The notes below the pieces were generated by a model that worked only from the letters and a program-made list of their open reading frames with translations, had not been told where the DNA came from and made no database searches. From contig JAEUKB010000085.1 in NCBI GenBank assembly GCA_016794365.1, forward strand, positions 207,658 to 271,657: a stretch of 64,000 nt of DNA, given 5' to 3'. The DNA is from Myxococcales bacterium. Its GTDB lineage: Bacteria > Myxococcota_A > Polyangia > Palsa-1104 > JAEUJZ01. Positions 34,621-45,142 of the stretch are shown piece by piece. A program made the translations under genes and the position numbers. How positions within the stretch are numbered: position 1 is the first letter of the stretch; each line of letters begins with the position of its first letter.

Positions 34621-37119
34621 ATGAACAAGCGGAGTGCGAGTATCGCGAAGTGGCTGACCCTGGGAATCCTGACCGCTGCGGCGTGCGATTCAATGCAGCC
34701 GCTCGCAAATCCCGACGAAGACAGCGCGCTGGAAGAAGGCGAGCGAACGGCTCAAGCAGCCAGACCGCCGAGCCTGACCAAGGTTGATCCCGCTGCGGTA
34801 TTCGTCGGTTCAGAGGGAGAGCTAACCATCACAGGAAAGGGCTTTGTGCCCGGACTGAAAGTGACGGTGGGCGGACTGCCCGCAGCGACTCCACGCGTCG
34901 TGACAGCGACCAAGATTCAGGTCGCATTGCCAGCGGGAATCTCCATCGGTAGCGCCGTATCGGTTCGGGTCACGCTGCCCGACGGACGCTACGGAGAGCG
35001 CACAGACTTGTTCGCCGTCACAGCAGACCCGATTGCCAGCGGACTGACACAGCCCCGAACGATCTACTCACTTCCTTCTGCGCGCGCGCCGGTCGTCGCA
35101 GACTTTAACGGCGACGGGCGTCCAGACATCGCAGCGCTGACATCGGGAGGCATCGCGCTATACCTGAGCAGCAGCGCCGGAGGAGCCCTGACTGCGCAAG
35201 CAGGTCCGACGACAAGCAGTCCGTACACCATGCATGCGACCGATGTAAACAAAGACGGAAAGTCCGACTTGGTGGTGTCTTCGAGAACAAGCTCAGTGGT
35301 CCAGATCTTTGTCGGCAACGGCGACGGAACCTTCCAGGTGCCACGCTCGGTAACGACGAGCAGTAGCGGCTTTTCCGACTATCAGCACAACCACATCGTC
35401 ACCGGAGACGCAAATGCCGACGGGAAAGTTGATCTGCTCGTTGGTGATCTCAATGGCAATGTCCAGCTGTATCCCGGAAACGGCGACGGGACGTTTGGCA
35501 CGGGGCTCGTGATTGGCAGCACGACCCAGCCGATTCGCTCGATCCGTGTCGCGGATCTCGATGGCAACGGCAGCCTCGAAGTCATCGCGTCCAGTGGCAC
35601 AGTCGTCGGTGGAAGTGGCGCGATTTTGACGCTGCTACGACAAGCCGACGGAACGTTCAAGAACACGTTCACCGGCACCGTGAGCGCCACCATTCCCATC
35701 GCTACAGCGCTCGATTTCGACGGAGACAGCAAGGTAGATCTCGCGGCTGCGACGGACGAAGGCAAGCTACTGCTCTATCGCGGCAATGGCGACGGAACCT
35801 TTGCCACAGAGGTCAACAGCATCATCGGCGGAAATCCTTCGTTTTTGACAGCTGGCGATCTGAACGGCGACGGCAAACCAGATCTCGTGAGCGGTGGCCA
35901 GTTCGACTTCAGCCGGGCCGCAGCCCAGACCTTCGTCAGCATCCCCAACTCCGACGGCAGCACGCGCACCAGCCAGCTTGAGCCAGCCGGTCAGCACAAC
36001 GGAGGGACGCTCGCGGACATCAACAAAGATGGACGGCTGGATCTGATCGTGACCAGCGCCGATCGGGGCGAGCTGTCCGTAATCTTGGGACGGGGCGACG
36101 GCAGCTTCGTCACCAATCCAGTGTCCGGCGTCGTAAACTCCGTCGCAACCGGCGACTTTAACGCCGACGGCAAGCTCGACGTGATCTACGTCGGCTCCTC
36201 GGTCAATAAGCTGGGCATCATGCTCGGTCGCAGCGACGGTTCCTTCGATGCGCCCAAGCACTTCGACGTGGATCGCGGCCCAAGCGCCGTCCGCAGCGGA
36301 GACTTCGACGGAGACGGCAAGCTCGACGTAGCGGTCACTTGCTACGACACCAACTTGGTCAGCCTGCTGCTCGGCAAAGGCGACGGAACATTCTCGACGC
36401 AGCGCACTTTTTCCGTCGGCAAAGGTCCAAACAGCCTTGCAGTGGTCGATCTCGACGGAGACAGCAAGCTCGACATCGTCACGGCCAACACCGAAGCGGA
36501 CTCGGTGAGCGTGCTCATCGGCAATGGCACCGGAAACTTCGCGACGAACAAAGACTATACCGTCGGCAAAGCGCCTGTTGCGGTGGCTGCCGCCGATCTA
36601 AATGGCGACGGACGACTGGATGTGGTGACTGCGAATGCCGACGGAAACAATGCATCGTATCTGCAAGGCAGCGCCGTCACGGCTGGTGTCCTCAACGTCG
36701 CAAAGAGCATCACTGCGGGTCAAACTCCGTCAGATGTAGCCCTGGTTGACACCAACGGTGACGGCAAGCTCGATATCGTGACAACCAACAGCGACAGCAA
36801 CAACCTGGCTGTCATGACGGGACGCGGGGATGGCACCTTTGCGACGGCAAAGCTGTCTGCAACCTGCGAGTTCCCGACGGACTTTTCCGCTGGAGAGCTG
36901 ACTGGCGACGGCAAAGTCGATCTGAGCGTTCGCTGCGCAGGAAGCAAACGAACCCAAGCCATGATTGGCCTGGGCGACGGAAGCTTCGTGGGCTCACCGC
37001 GCGTGTTTTCGCTGGGAACGGCGACGCTCATCGCGGATGTGAACGCCGACAGCAAAGCCGATCTGCTGCTGTTTGAAACAGACAAGCAGCTTCAAGTGCT
37101 GATCAGCTCCCGCAAGTAA
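34621..37119 (+). CDS. IPT/TIG and FG-GAP (VCBS) repeat lipoprotein
   Basis: About 832 aa from the ATG at 34621, preceded by GGAGG (34611-34615). Signal KWLTLGILTAAA with lipobox Cys. An IPT/TIG immunoglobulin-like domain follows (SLTKVDPAAVFVGSEGELTI ... GLKVTVGGLPAATPRVV), then a long run of FG-GAP repeats each carrying a Ca-binding-like DxDxDGxxD loop: DFNGDGRPDIAAL, DVNKDGKSDLVV, DLNGDGKPDLVS, DFDGDGKLDVAV and others. These form an integrin-like beta-propeller. It is probably a surface lipoprotein for adhesion or binding. It follows the expansin gene with a 176-base gap. Confidence 0.9.
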   Translation: MNKRSASIAKWLTLGILTAAACDSMQPLANPDEDSALEEGERTAQAARPPSLTKVDPAAVFVGSEGELTITGKGFVPGLKVTVGGLPAATPRVVTATKIQVALPAGISIGSAVSVRVTLPDGRYGERTDLFAVTADPIASGLTQPRTIYSLPSARAPVVADFNGDGRPDIAALTSGGIALYLSSSAGGALTAQAGPTTSSPYTMHATDVNKDGKSDLVVSSRTSSVVQIFVGNGDGTFQVPRSVTTSSSGFSDYQHNHIVTGDANADGKVDLLVGDLNGNVQLYPGNGDGTFGTGLVIGSTTQPIRSIRVADLDGNGSLEVIASSGTVVGGSGAILTLLRQADGTFKNTFTGTVSATIPIATALDFDGDSKVDLAAATDEGKLLLYRGNGDGTFATEVNSIIGGNPSFLTAGDLNGDGKPDLVSGGQFDFSRAAAQTFVSIPNSDGSTRTSQLEPAGQHNGGTLADINKDGRLDLIVTSADRGELSVILGRGDGSFVTNPVSGVVNSVATGDFNADGKLDVIYVGSSVNKLGIMLGRSDGSFDAPKHFDVDRGPSAVRSGDFDGDGKLDVAVTCYDTNLVSLLLGKGDGTFSTQRTFSVGKGPNSLAVVDLDGDSKLDIVTANTEADSVSVLIGNGTGNFATNKDYTVGKAPVAVAAADLNGDGRLDVVTANADGNNASYLQGSAVTAGVLNVAKSITAGQTPSDVALVDTNGDGKLDIVTTNSDSNNLAVMTGRGDGTFATAKLSATCEFPTDFSAGELTGDGKVDLSVRCAGSKRTQAMIGLGDGSFVGSPRVFSLGTATLIADVNADSKADLLLFETDKQLQVLISSRK

Positions 37120-37124
37120 CGAAA

Positions 37125-37160
37125 AAGGCCGCTCGTGCTAGGTTTCGCACGGGCGGCCTT
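37125..37160 (-). terminator. Terminator hairpin, best for the clp operon
   Basis: AAGGCCGCTCGTGC pairs with GCACGGGCGGCCTT (one G:U pair). Read on the minus strand the stem is followed by TTTTTC, so it fits the end of the clpX transcript. On the plus strand it may also help end the FG-GAP gene transcript. Confidence 0.75.
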
Positions 37161-37244
37161 GTATTCGCAGCGTCCTTGGCAGATACGTGCCAAATTCGGC
37201 TGAAATCAGCAAAAATTCAGCCGAATCTCGCCAGATTTCCGCGT

Positions 37245-38480
<1,236 letters not shown>

Positions 38481-38498
38481 CGGCTCCCTCACGAAACA

Positions 38499-39104
38499 TT
38501 AGGTGGTCTTCGGCTCTGCCTTCTTCTTGACGAGCACTTCATCGACGATGCCGTATTCCTTGGCTTCGGCGGCGCTCATGAAGAAGTCGCGCTCCATGTC
38601 ACGACGGATGCGATCTTCGGGCTGGCCCGTGTGCTGCGAGTACAGCTCGATCAGCTTTTCGCGGGTTCGCAGGATCTCGCGCGCGTGAATCTCGATGTCC
38701 GTCGCTTGACCCGAAAAACCACCGAGCGGCTGGTGCATCAGGATGCGCGAGTGCGGCAGCGAGTAGCGCTTGCCCTTGGTCCCGCCCGACAGAAGGAACG
38801 ATCCCATCGACGACGCTTGACCCATGCAGATCGTCGCCACGTCGCAGCGAATCACCTTCATGGTGTCGAAAATGGCCATACCCGACGTGACGATGCCGCC
38901 CGGCGAGTTGATGTAGAGCATGATGTCTTTGTCGGGATCCTCGGACTCGAGGAACAGCAGCTGCGCGATGATGGTGTTGGCCACCATATCGTCAACGGGC
39001 GTGCCCAAAAACACGATGCGGTCTTTCAGGAGCCGCGAGTAAATGTCCCAGCCGCGCTCTCCACGGTGGGTCTGCTCGACAACAGTGGGAATGATGTACG
39101 ACAT
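38499..39104 (-). CDS. clpP: ATP-dependent Clp protease proteolytic subunit ClpP
   Basis: About 201 aa from the ATG at 39104 (MSYIIPTVVEQTHRGERGWD), chosen because it matches the usual ClpP start; the frame is open to a GTG at 39194, with an ATG at 39176. The catalytic triad is present: Ser in MGQASSMGS, His in SRILMHQPLGG and the Asp that follows. It forms the degradation chamber with ClpX or ClpA. Upstream is clpA and downstream clpX, all on the minus strand. Confidence 0.95.
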   Translation of the reverse strand: MSYIIPTVVEQTHRGERGWDIYSRLLKDRIVFLGTPVDDMVANTIIAQLLFLESEDPDKDIMLYINSPGGIVTSGMAIFDTMKVIRCDVATICMGQASSMGSFLLSGGTKGKRYSLPHSRILMHQPLGGFSGQATDIEIHAREILRTREKLIELYSQHTGQPEDRIRRDMERDFFMSAAEAKEYGIVDEVLVKKKAEPKTT

Positions 39105-39308
39105 GGTCGGCTGCGAAAGCGAGCCCGTAGTCTTGCGGTCTTGCATGATGGCTTTCAGTCCTTCTGGATGGCTCATGGATGGGAACTTGAGCACAGATTC
39201 TTAAGCTCAACATCCCCGGCAGGCAACGTCAAGACTTGCCTTGGAAAAGTAAGGGGTTAGATGCGCGCGCGGGCTCTTTGTGACGCCTGTTGTTGAGCGC
39301 GCGGTGAC

Positions 39309-41594
39309 TCACTTGGTGGCCTCGATGTGCAGGCTCAGCTTGCCGTCTTTGACCACCACGCGAACGATGCCGCCGTGTTGCAGATCTCCAAATAGGATCG
39401 CGTCCGCCAAGGGCCGCTTGAGCTCGTTTTGGATGATGCGCGACATCGGTCGTGCGCCGTTTAAGCGATCGTAGCCTTTTTCGGCCAGCCAGCTTCTCGC
39501 CTCGTCGGACAGCTCGATCTGAACCTTCTTTTGCTTGAGCTGCTCGACCAGCTGCGCGACGAACTTATCGACCACTTTGCGGATCGTGTCGGGGCTGAGC
39601 GACTGGAACGTAATCCAGGCATCGAGCCGATTGCGAAACTCGGGACTGAACGTCCGCTCAATCGCCGATTTATCGAGCTGCTTCGACGGTGCGGTCCCAA
39701 ACCCAATCGCGCCCGCTTGAATCTCGCGCGCACCGGCATTCGTCGTCATTACCAGCACGATGCTCCGAAAGTCGGCTTTGCGTCCGTTGTTGTCCGTGAG
39801 CGTCGCGTGATCCATCACCTGAAGCAGCACGTTGTAGATGTCGGGATGTGCTTTCTCGATCTCATCGAGCACCAGCACCGCATGCGGCGTCTTCCGTACC
39901 GCGTCGGTGAGCAGCCCACCTTGATCGAAGCCGACATAACCCGGCGGCGCACCAATCAGTCGCGACACCGTGTGCTTTTCCATGTACTCGCTCATGTCGA
40001 AGCGAATGAACTCAACACCGAGCACCCGCGCGAGCTGCTTGGCCAGCTCCGTCTTGCCAACGCCCGTCGGACCCGAAAACAGAAAGCAGCCAACCGGCTT
40101 TTCCGGGTTACCCAGCCCCGAGCGCGACAGCTTGATCGATGTCACCAGCGATTCCACCGCCGAGTCTTGACCGTAAATCACCTTCTTTAGCTCGGGCTCC
40201 AGGCTCTGAAGCTGGCTCTTGTCGTCGGCGCTGACCGACTTGGGCGGAATCTTGGCCATCCGCGCGATCACTTGCTCGACATCCGACGGACGCACCACTT
40301 TCTTGCTCTTCGCACCGGGCAGAATCCGCAGCGCTGCGCCCGCTTCATCGACGACATCGATCGCTTTGTCGGGTAGATGTCTGTCCGTCATGTGCTTGGC
40401 TGCCAGATCCGCTGCTGCGCGCAGTGCCGCGTCGGTGTAACGCACGCCGTGGAACTCTTCGTAGCGCGCCCGCAGCCCTTTGAGGATGAGGAACGTCTCG
40501 TCGGCACTCGGCTCTACCAAGTCGATCTTTTGAAAGCGTCGCGACAGCGCCCGATCTTTGTCAAAGACGGTCTTGTATTCCTCAAACGTCGTCGAGCCAA
40601 TGCAGCGCAGCTCTCCCGACGCCAGCGCCGGTTTCAGCAGGTTCGCCGCATCCATCGCACCGCCCGACACAGCGCCCGCACCGACGATCGTGTGGATCTC
40701 GTCGATAAACAGGATCGCTTTTTTGATCTTTCGTAGCTCCGTCAAGATGCCTTTGAGTCGCTGCTCAAACTCTCCACGGAACTTGGTTCCCGCGACGAGC
40801 CCGCCCATATCCAGCGCAAACACCACCGACTCTTTGAGCACCTCTGGCACTTCGTTTCGCGCAATCTTCCACGCGAGTCCTTCGGCCAGTGCGGTCTTAC
40901 CGACACCGGCGTCACCGACGTAGAGCGGGTTGTTTTTGCGACGACGACACAGCACTTGCATCGTGCGCAGAACCTCGGCTTCGCGTCCGATGAGCGGATC
41001 GATCCGTCCGGCTTTGGCTTCCGTCACCAAGTTGACGGTGTACCGATCGAGCAGCGACTTCTTTTTGTCCGACTCGCCAGCCTCTTCGTCGTCGGACTCA
41101 CCTTCGCCACTCGATTCGCCACCGGACAGTCGCAGATCGCCCGGTTCTTCACCGTCGGAGCCATCTTTTTCGATGCCGTGTGACAGGTAGTTCAGCACGT
41201 CGAGTCGCGTCAAGCCCTGGCTTTCCAGCAGATAGATGGCATGGCTGTCTTGCTCTCGGAACATCGCAGCCAGCACGTCGCCGGAGCTGATCTCCGACTT
41301 TCCCGACGAGTGCATGTGGAAAATCGCGCGCTGAAGCACGCGCTGGATGCTCACCGTCTGCTCGGGCTCTTGATCGGCACCCTCGGGCAGCGGTGTCACC
41401 TTTTGATCGAAAAACTCTTCAAGCTGTCTGCGCAGCTTCGACAAATCCACGGCGCAGGCCTTGAGGATCTTGGAAGAGCTGGGCTCCTCTGTGAAGGAAT
41501 ACAGAACGTGCTCGAGGCACAGATACTCGTGCCGACGCTTCCGGGCATAAGACATGGCCGCGAGAAGTGACTCTTGAAGCTCTTTGGTAATCAT
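39309..41594 (-). CDS. clpA: ATP-dependent Clp protease ATP-binding subunit ClpA
   Basis: About 761 aa from the ATG at 41594 (MITKELQESLLAAMSYARKR, the standard ClpA N-domain start). The N-domain is followed by an acidic linker with an insert (GSDGEEPGDLRLSGGESSG ... SDDEEAGESDKKK). There are two AAA modules: GDAGVGKTALAEGLAW with ILFIDEIHTIVGAGA, and GPTGVGKTELAKQLARV with VLVLDEIEKAHPDI. The protein binds and unfolds substrates for ClpP. No clpS adaptor gene is next to it; the upstream gene is divergent. Confidence 0.95.
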   Translation of the reverse strand: MITKELQESLLAAMSYARKRRHEYLCLEHVLYSFTEEPSSSKILKACAVDLSKLRRQLEEFFDQKVTPLPEGADQEPEQTVSIQRVLQRAIFHMHSSGKSEISSGDVLAAMFREQDSHAIYLLESQGLTRLDVLNYLSHGIEKDGSDGEEPGDLRLSGGESSGEGESDDEEAGESDKKKSLLDRYTVNLVTEAKAGRIDPLIGREAEVLRTMQVLCRRRKNNPLYVGDAGVGKTALAEGLAWKIARNEVPEVLKESVVFALDMGGLVAGTKFRGEFEQRLKGILTELRKIKKAILFIDEIHTIVGAGAVSGGAMDAANLLKPALASGELRCIGSTTFEEYKTVFDKDRALSRRFQKIDLVEPSADETFLILKGLRARYEEFHGVRYTDAALRAAADLAAKHMTDRHLPDKAIDVVDEAGAALRILPGAKSKKVVRPSDVEQVIARMAKIPPKSVSADDKSQLQSLEPELKKVIYGQDSAVESLVTSIKLSRSGLGNPEKPVGCFLFSGPTGVGKTELAKQLARVLGVEFIRFDMSEYMEKHTVSRLIGAPPGYVGFDQGGLLTDAVRKTPHAVLVLDEIEKAHPDIYNVLLQVMDHATLTDNNGRKADFRSIVLVMTTNAGAREIQAGAIGFGTAPSKQLDKSAIERTFSPEFRNRLDAWITFQSLSPDTIRKVVDKFVAQLVEQLKQKKVQIELSDEARSWLAEKGYDRLNGARPMSRIIQNELKRPLADAILFGDLQHGGIVRVVVKDGKLSLHIEATK

Positions 41595-41732
41595 GGGCGG
41601 TCGCGATGTAAGACGAACATAACGCTGCCCCAGCCCGGTCGCCATCCCCTGCGCATCGAGTTCGTCACATCACTCGCCAATTTGGCGATTCAGACGGTAG
41701 ACCTTGCGGATAAACTAGGAAGATAGGTCGGG

Positions 41733-42692
41733 ATGCAGGTCTGCTCGCAGTGCTCGCATACGGTGTCTTCAGCGCCCAGCCGCGTGAGCGGTGAGCGACG
41801 ACATTGTCCGCACTGTAATGCAGAGCTTCCGACGGAAGATGTCCCGCTTGAGCTGTTCGATCTGCCGGTTCCGCTGCGCCCGCCGTCGGGACAGTTCAAG
41901 GCGCAGACCGACGAGGACATCCTGCCGGTTCCGCTGCGTCCTGTGCCCGATTATCGCAAAGAGCGTCAGAAATCGACGCCGCCGCACGCGCCACAGCTTC
42001 ATGTCGTGATGGCCAACGAAGAGCCCGTGATCACACCGCCGAGGCCGCTACAGCAGCCGATCGCGATGCTCACGCTGTCGATCGGTCCGACGCAAAATCC
42101 ACCACCGTCGGCAGCGCAGATTACGATGCCCGAACAGCCGATCGGATCCAAGAGTCCGTCGGCCCCACCGCAGGCTGTATCCGTGGCTGTCGCACCTACG
42201 CCTTCAGACGGAGCACGCGCCGATCGCTCCACCACAAGTGCCAAGCCGATCGTTTTGCCGATGGAACCACCGCGCGAGCGCAGCGAATCGAAGCCGGTGA
42301 TTGAACGACCAACGCCCGTCACATCTGCGTCCTCGGCACAGCCATCCCCGAGTCCGGGTGATCCGGCTCAGCTTGGACGACTCGCGGCCCGCGCAGGAAG
42401 CACACAGAGCGCCAAGCCTGTCTCGACCACAGGACGCAGCCCGACGCCATCGTCGCAAAACAGCGCCAACAGCCAGCCGGGAGACATGCCGCTTTCCGCG
42501 ATGTTTTCGATGGCAGCGTCACGACAGAGCCTGGCTTCGCAGACGCCGCAAGCGCTCAAGCTGGGCTGGCTGATCGCGGGTCTGGCACTGGCCGCGCTGC
42601 TGCTGCTGCTGACGATCTTGGTGCTGGTCGAGCGCAGCCGCGATCGCGATGCAGGACCGCCGCTGCTGCCGCCTTCTGCGTCGATGCAGTGA
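41733..42692 (+). CDS. Zinc-ribbon membrane protein
   Basis: A 319-aa protein. The N-terminus has a zinc ribbon with two CxxC knuckles (CSQC at residues 4-7 and CPHC at about 28-31), then two copies of the motif LPVPLRP. A long Pro/Ser/Ala-rich, probably disordered region follows. One membrane helix lies near the C-terminus (LGWLIAGLALAALLLLLTIL). This is the arrangement of MJ0042-type zinc-finger proteins common in Myxococcota, which often precede kinase or FHA signalling genes. Function unknown. Divergent from clpA. Confidence 0.72.
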   Translation: MQVCSQCSHTVSSAPSRVSGERRHCPHCNAELPTEDVPLELFDLPVPLRPPSGQFKAQTDEDILPVPLRPVPDYRKERQKSTPPHAPQLHVVMANEEPVITPPRPLQQPIAMLTLSIGPTQNPPPSAAQITMPEQPIGSKSPSAPPQAVSVAVAPTPSDGARADRSTTSAKPIVLPMEPPRERSESKPVIERPTPVTSASSAQPSPSPGDPAQLGRLAARAGSTQSAKPVSTTGRSPTPSSQNSANSQPGDMPLSAMFSMAASRQSLASQTPQALKLGWLIAGLALAALLLLLTILVLVERSRDRDAGPPLLPPSASMQ

Positions 42693-42717
42693 CGGCCAAG
42701 CCGAGCGCGCGTCCAGC

Positions 42718-43995
42718 CTAGATGATCAAGCCGAAGCGCTCATGCGCCGTTTTCGACAGCGACTCGCGATGGCTTGGATGCGCAAGATCGATCAGCGCTT
42801 GTGCTCGCTGTCGCAGACTTCGTCCATACAGCATCGCGACGCCAAACTCGGTCACGACGTAGTGAACGTGCGCGCGCGTCGTCGTCACACCAGCGCCGGG
42901 CTTGAGCATCCCGACAATGCGCGACTCCCCACGGCTTGTCACCGACGGAAGAGCAATGATCGGACGCCCATGATCTGACAGCGCTGCACCGCGAATGAAG
43001 TCCATCTGACCCCCGACGCCCGAATACTGTTTGGCACCCAGCGTATCGGCGCAGATTTGTCCCGTCAGATCGACCTCGAGCGCAGAGTTTATCGCCGTCA
43101 CCTGCGGGTTGCGACGAATCACCGCCGTATCGTTGACGTACGCAATGTCGAGCATCCGAATCACGGGATTGTCATCCATGAAGTCGTACAGCCTGCGACT
43201 TCCGACGGCAAAGCCTGCAACGATTTCGCCCGGATGGATCTTCTTCGCTTCGCCGGTGATGACTCCTTTTTCGACGAGATCGATGATTCCGTCGGAAAAC
43301 ATCTCGGTGTGGATGCCGAGTCTGCGATGCGAACCCAGCGACGCAAGCACCGCATCAGGAATCGCGCCAATGCCCATCTGAAGCGTCGCGCCATCTTCGA
43401 CCAAGCCAGCGACGTGACGACCGATCGCGCGCTCTGTGTCCGTCAGCGGACTCGGATGATGCTCCATGATCGGATCGTTACATTCCACCATCGCGGTCAG
43501 ACGACTGACGTGAATCAGACCGTCGCCGTGCGTACGCGGCATGTTCGGATTGACCTGTGCAATCAAGATGCGAGCCGTGTCACTCGCAGCGCGGGCCACA
43601 TCGACGGAAATTCCCAGTGAACAGTATCCGTGACGATCCGGCGGCGAGACATGAAGCAGCGCCACATCGAGCGGAAGGATCTTCTGTCGAAACAGCCTCG
43701 GGACTTCGGACAGAAAGACAGGAATGTAGTCGGCGCGACCCGCGTTTACGGCCTCTCGCAGGTTCTGACCGACGAACATCACGCTGGCATGAAAGCTGTC
43801 TTGATACTTCGGCTCCGCGTACGCGGCAGAGCCTTCGGTGTGCATGTGAACGATCTCCACCCCACGCAAGTCAGGAGCGCGCTCGACGAGAGCAGCGATC
43901 AGCTGTTGCGGCGCAGCGGCGGCGGTCTGAACAAATACGCGCATCCCTGAGCGGACCAGGCCCAGTGCTTCTTGTGCGGTGACATACCGAGTCAT
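42718..43995 (-). CDS. Acyl-CoA:carboxylate CoA-transferase / acetyl-CoA hydrolase family
   Basis: A 425-aa protein of the acetyl-CoA hydrolase/4-hydroxybutyrate CoA-transferase family. Landmarks: IVHMHTEGSAAYAEPKYQDS, DVALLHVSPPDRHGYCSLG, GATLQMGIGAIPDAVL, HTEMFSDGI, and the catalytic Glu in INSALEVDLTGQ. The end is CoA-contacting ARAHVHYVVTEFGVA. It moves CoA between small acids such as acetate, butyrate or 4-hydroxybutyrate; the exact acid cannot be read. Convergent with the zinc-ribbon gene. Confidence 0.92.
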   Translation of the reverse strand: MTRYVTAQEALGLVRSGMRVFVQTAAAAPQQLIAALVERAPDLRGVEIVHMHTEGSAAYAEPKYQDSFHASVMFVGQNLREAVNAGRADYIPVFLSEVPRLFRQKILPLDVALLHVSPPDRHGYCSLGISVDVARAASDTARILIAQVNPNMPRTHGDGLIHVSRLTAMVECNDPIMEHHPSPLTDTERAIGRHVAGLVEDGATLQMGIGAIPDAVLASLGSHRRLGIHTEMFSDGIIDLVEKGVITGEAKKIHPGEIVAGFAVGSRRLYDFMDDNPVIRMLDIAYVNDTAVIRRNPQVTAINSALEVDLTGQICADTLGAKQYSGVGGQMDFIRGAALSDHGRPIIALPSVTSRGESRIVGMLKPGAGVTTTRAHVHYVVTEFGVAMLYGRSLRQRAQALIDLAHPSHRESLSKTAHERFGLII

Positions 43996-44067
43996 GGGCG
44001 ACCATTCTGCTTAGAAGCGAATCAAAAGCAACTGCGCCCACGGGATCGGTTTTTGTGAGCAGTTGCC

Positions 44068-45060
44068 TTAGCTTGCGAGTCGATTGGCCAGCAGCTGCTC
44101 GACGCTGACCTGGGCTTTGGCAAAGTCCGCAATGCCTTGGCTAAGCTTTTCTTGCGCCATCCGGTTCTCGGTGTGCATCGCGCGAAAAGTCGCTTCGTCC
44201 ATCGGAATTCGCTCGATCGTCAGCGCTCGGGCAGCCTCGGGATCCAGCTTGCGCACAAGCGGCGCGCGCGTCTCCGCCAGCTCTGCCAGCAGCTTCGGCG
44301 CAATCGTCAGCAAGTCACAGCCAGCCAGCTCGCAGATCTCTCCGATGTTGCGGAAGCTGGCGCCCATCACCTCGGTGCGATAGCCGAAGTGTTTGTAGTA
44401 CGAAAAGATCTCGCTGACGCTGCGCACACCCGGATCTTCGACGGCAGGAATCGAGCTACGACCTGTTTCCTTCAGATACCAATCGAGAATCCGACCGACA
44501 AACGGTGAAATCAGCGTCGCTTGCGCTTCCGCACAGGCGATCGCTTGATGCAGTCCGAACAGCAGCGTCAGGTTGCAGCGAATGCCTTCACGCTCCAGCA
44601 CTTCGGCGGCCCGAATGCCTTCCCACGTGGACGCGATCTTGATGAGGATTCTCTCTCGATGCTGACCACGCGATTCGTACTTGCCAATGATCTGTCGCGC
44701 TTTGGCGATCGTCGCGTCGGTATCAAACGACAATCGCGCGTCCACTTCCGTCGAGACACGACCCGGAATCAGCTCCAAAATCCGTAGACCGAACTCCACC
44801 GCGAGCTGATCGAGCGCCGCCGTCGCCTGTTCTTGCAGCGAACGTCCCGCATGCTCTCGTCGCGTAAGCTGAAGCGCACCCTCGACGACATCGGTATATT
44901 CGGGAAGCTGCGCTGCCGCTGCCACCAGGCTTGGATTGGTGGTCGCATCCCGAGGCGTAAAGCGTGCAATTCCGTGAAAGTCGCCGGTATCCGCGACGAC
45001 GATGGTCATGGTCTTGAGCTGCTCGAGCAGGCTCGCCGACTTCTCTTCGCTGTGTGACAT
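44068..45060 (-). CDS. tal: Transaldolase
   Basis: About 330 aa from the ATG at 45060 (MSHSEEKSASLLEQLK); the longer open frame upstream is not supported. Motifs: VVADTGDFHGI, TPRDATTNPSLVAAA, RLSFDTDATI, and the Schiff-base Lys in RILIKIASTWEGI. Length and motifs fit TalA/TalB (class 1). It exchanges a dihydroxyacetone unit between sugar phosphates in the non-oxidative pentose phosphate pathway. The usual first-motif DTGDF replaces the DTGDL/DTGDI of other members. Confidence 0.93.
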   Translation of the reverse strand: MSHSEEKSASLLEQLKTMTIVVADTGDFHGIARFTPRDATTNPSLVAAAAQLPEYTDVVEGALQLTRREHAGRSLQEQATAALDQLAVEFGLRILELIPGRVSTEVDARLSFDTDATIAKARQIIGKYESRGQHRERILIKIASTWEGIRAAEVLEREGIRCNLTLLFGLHQAIACAEAQATLISPFVGRILDWYLKETGRSSIPAVEDPGVRSVSEIFSYYKHFGYRTEVMGASFRNIGEICELAGCDLLTIAPKLLAELAETRAPLVRKLDPEAARALTIERIPMDEATFRAMHTENRMAQEKLSQGIADFAKAQVSVEQLLANRLAS

Positions 45061-45142
45061 GACGCTGACTGTAGCAAAACTTCCGGTGCGGACACGCGTC
45101 GTCCCTTTGTAGGAACGTCCTGTCGCGCTACACTGGTCGCCG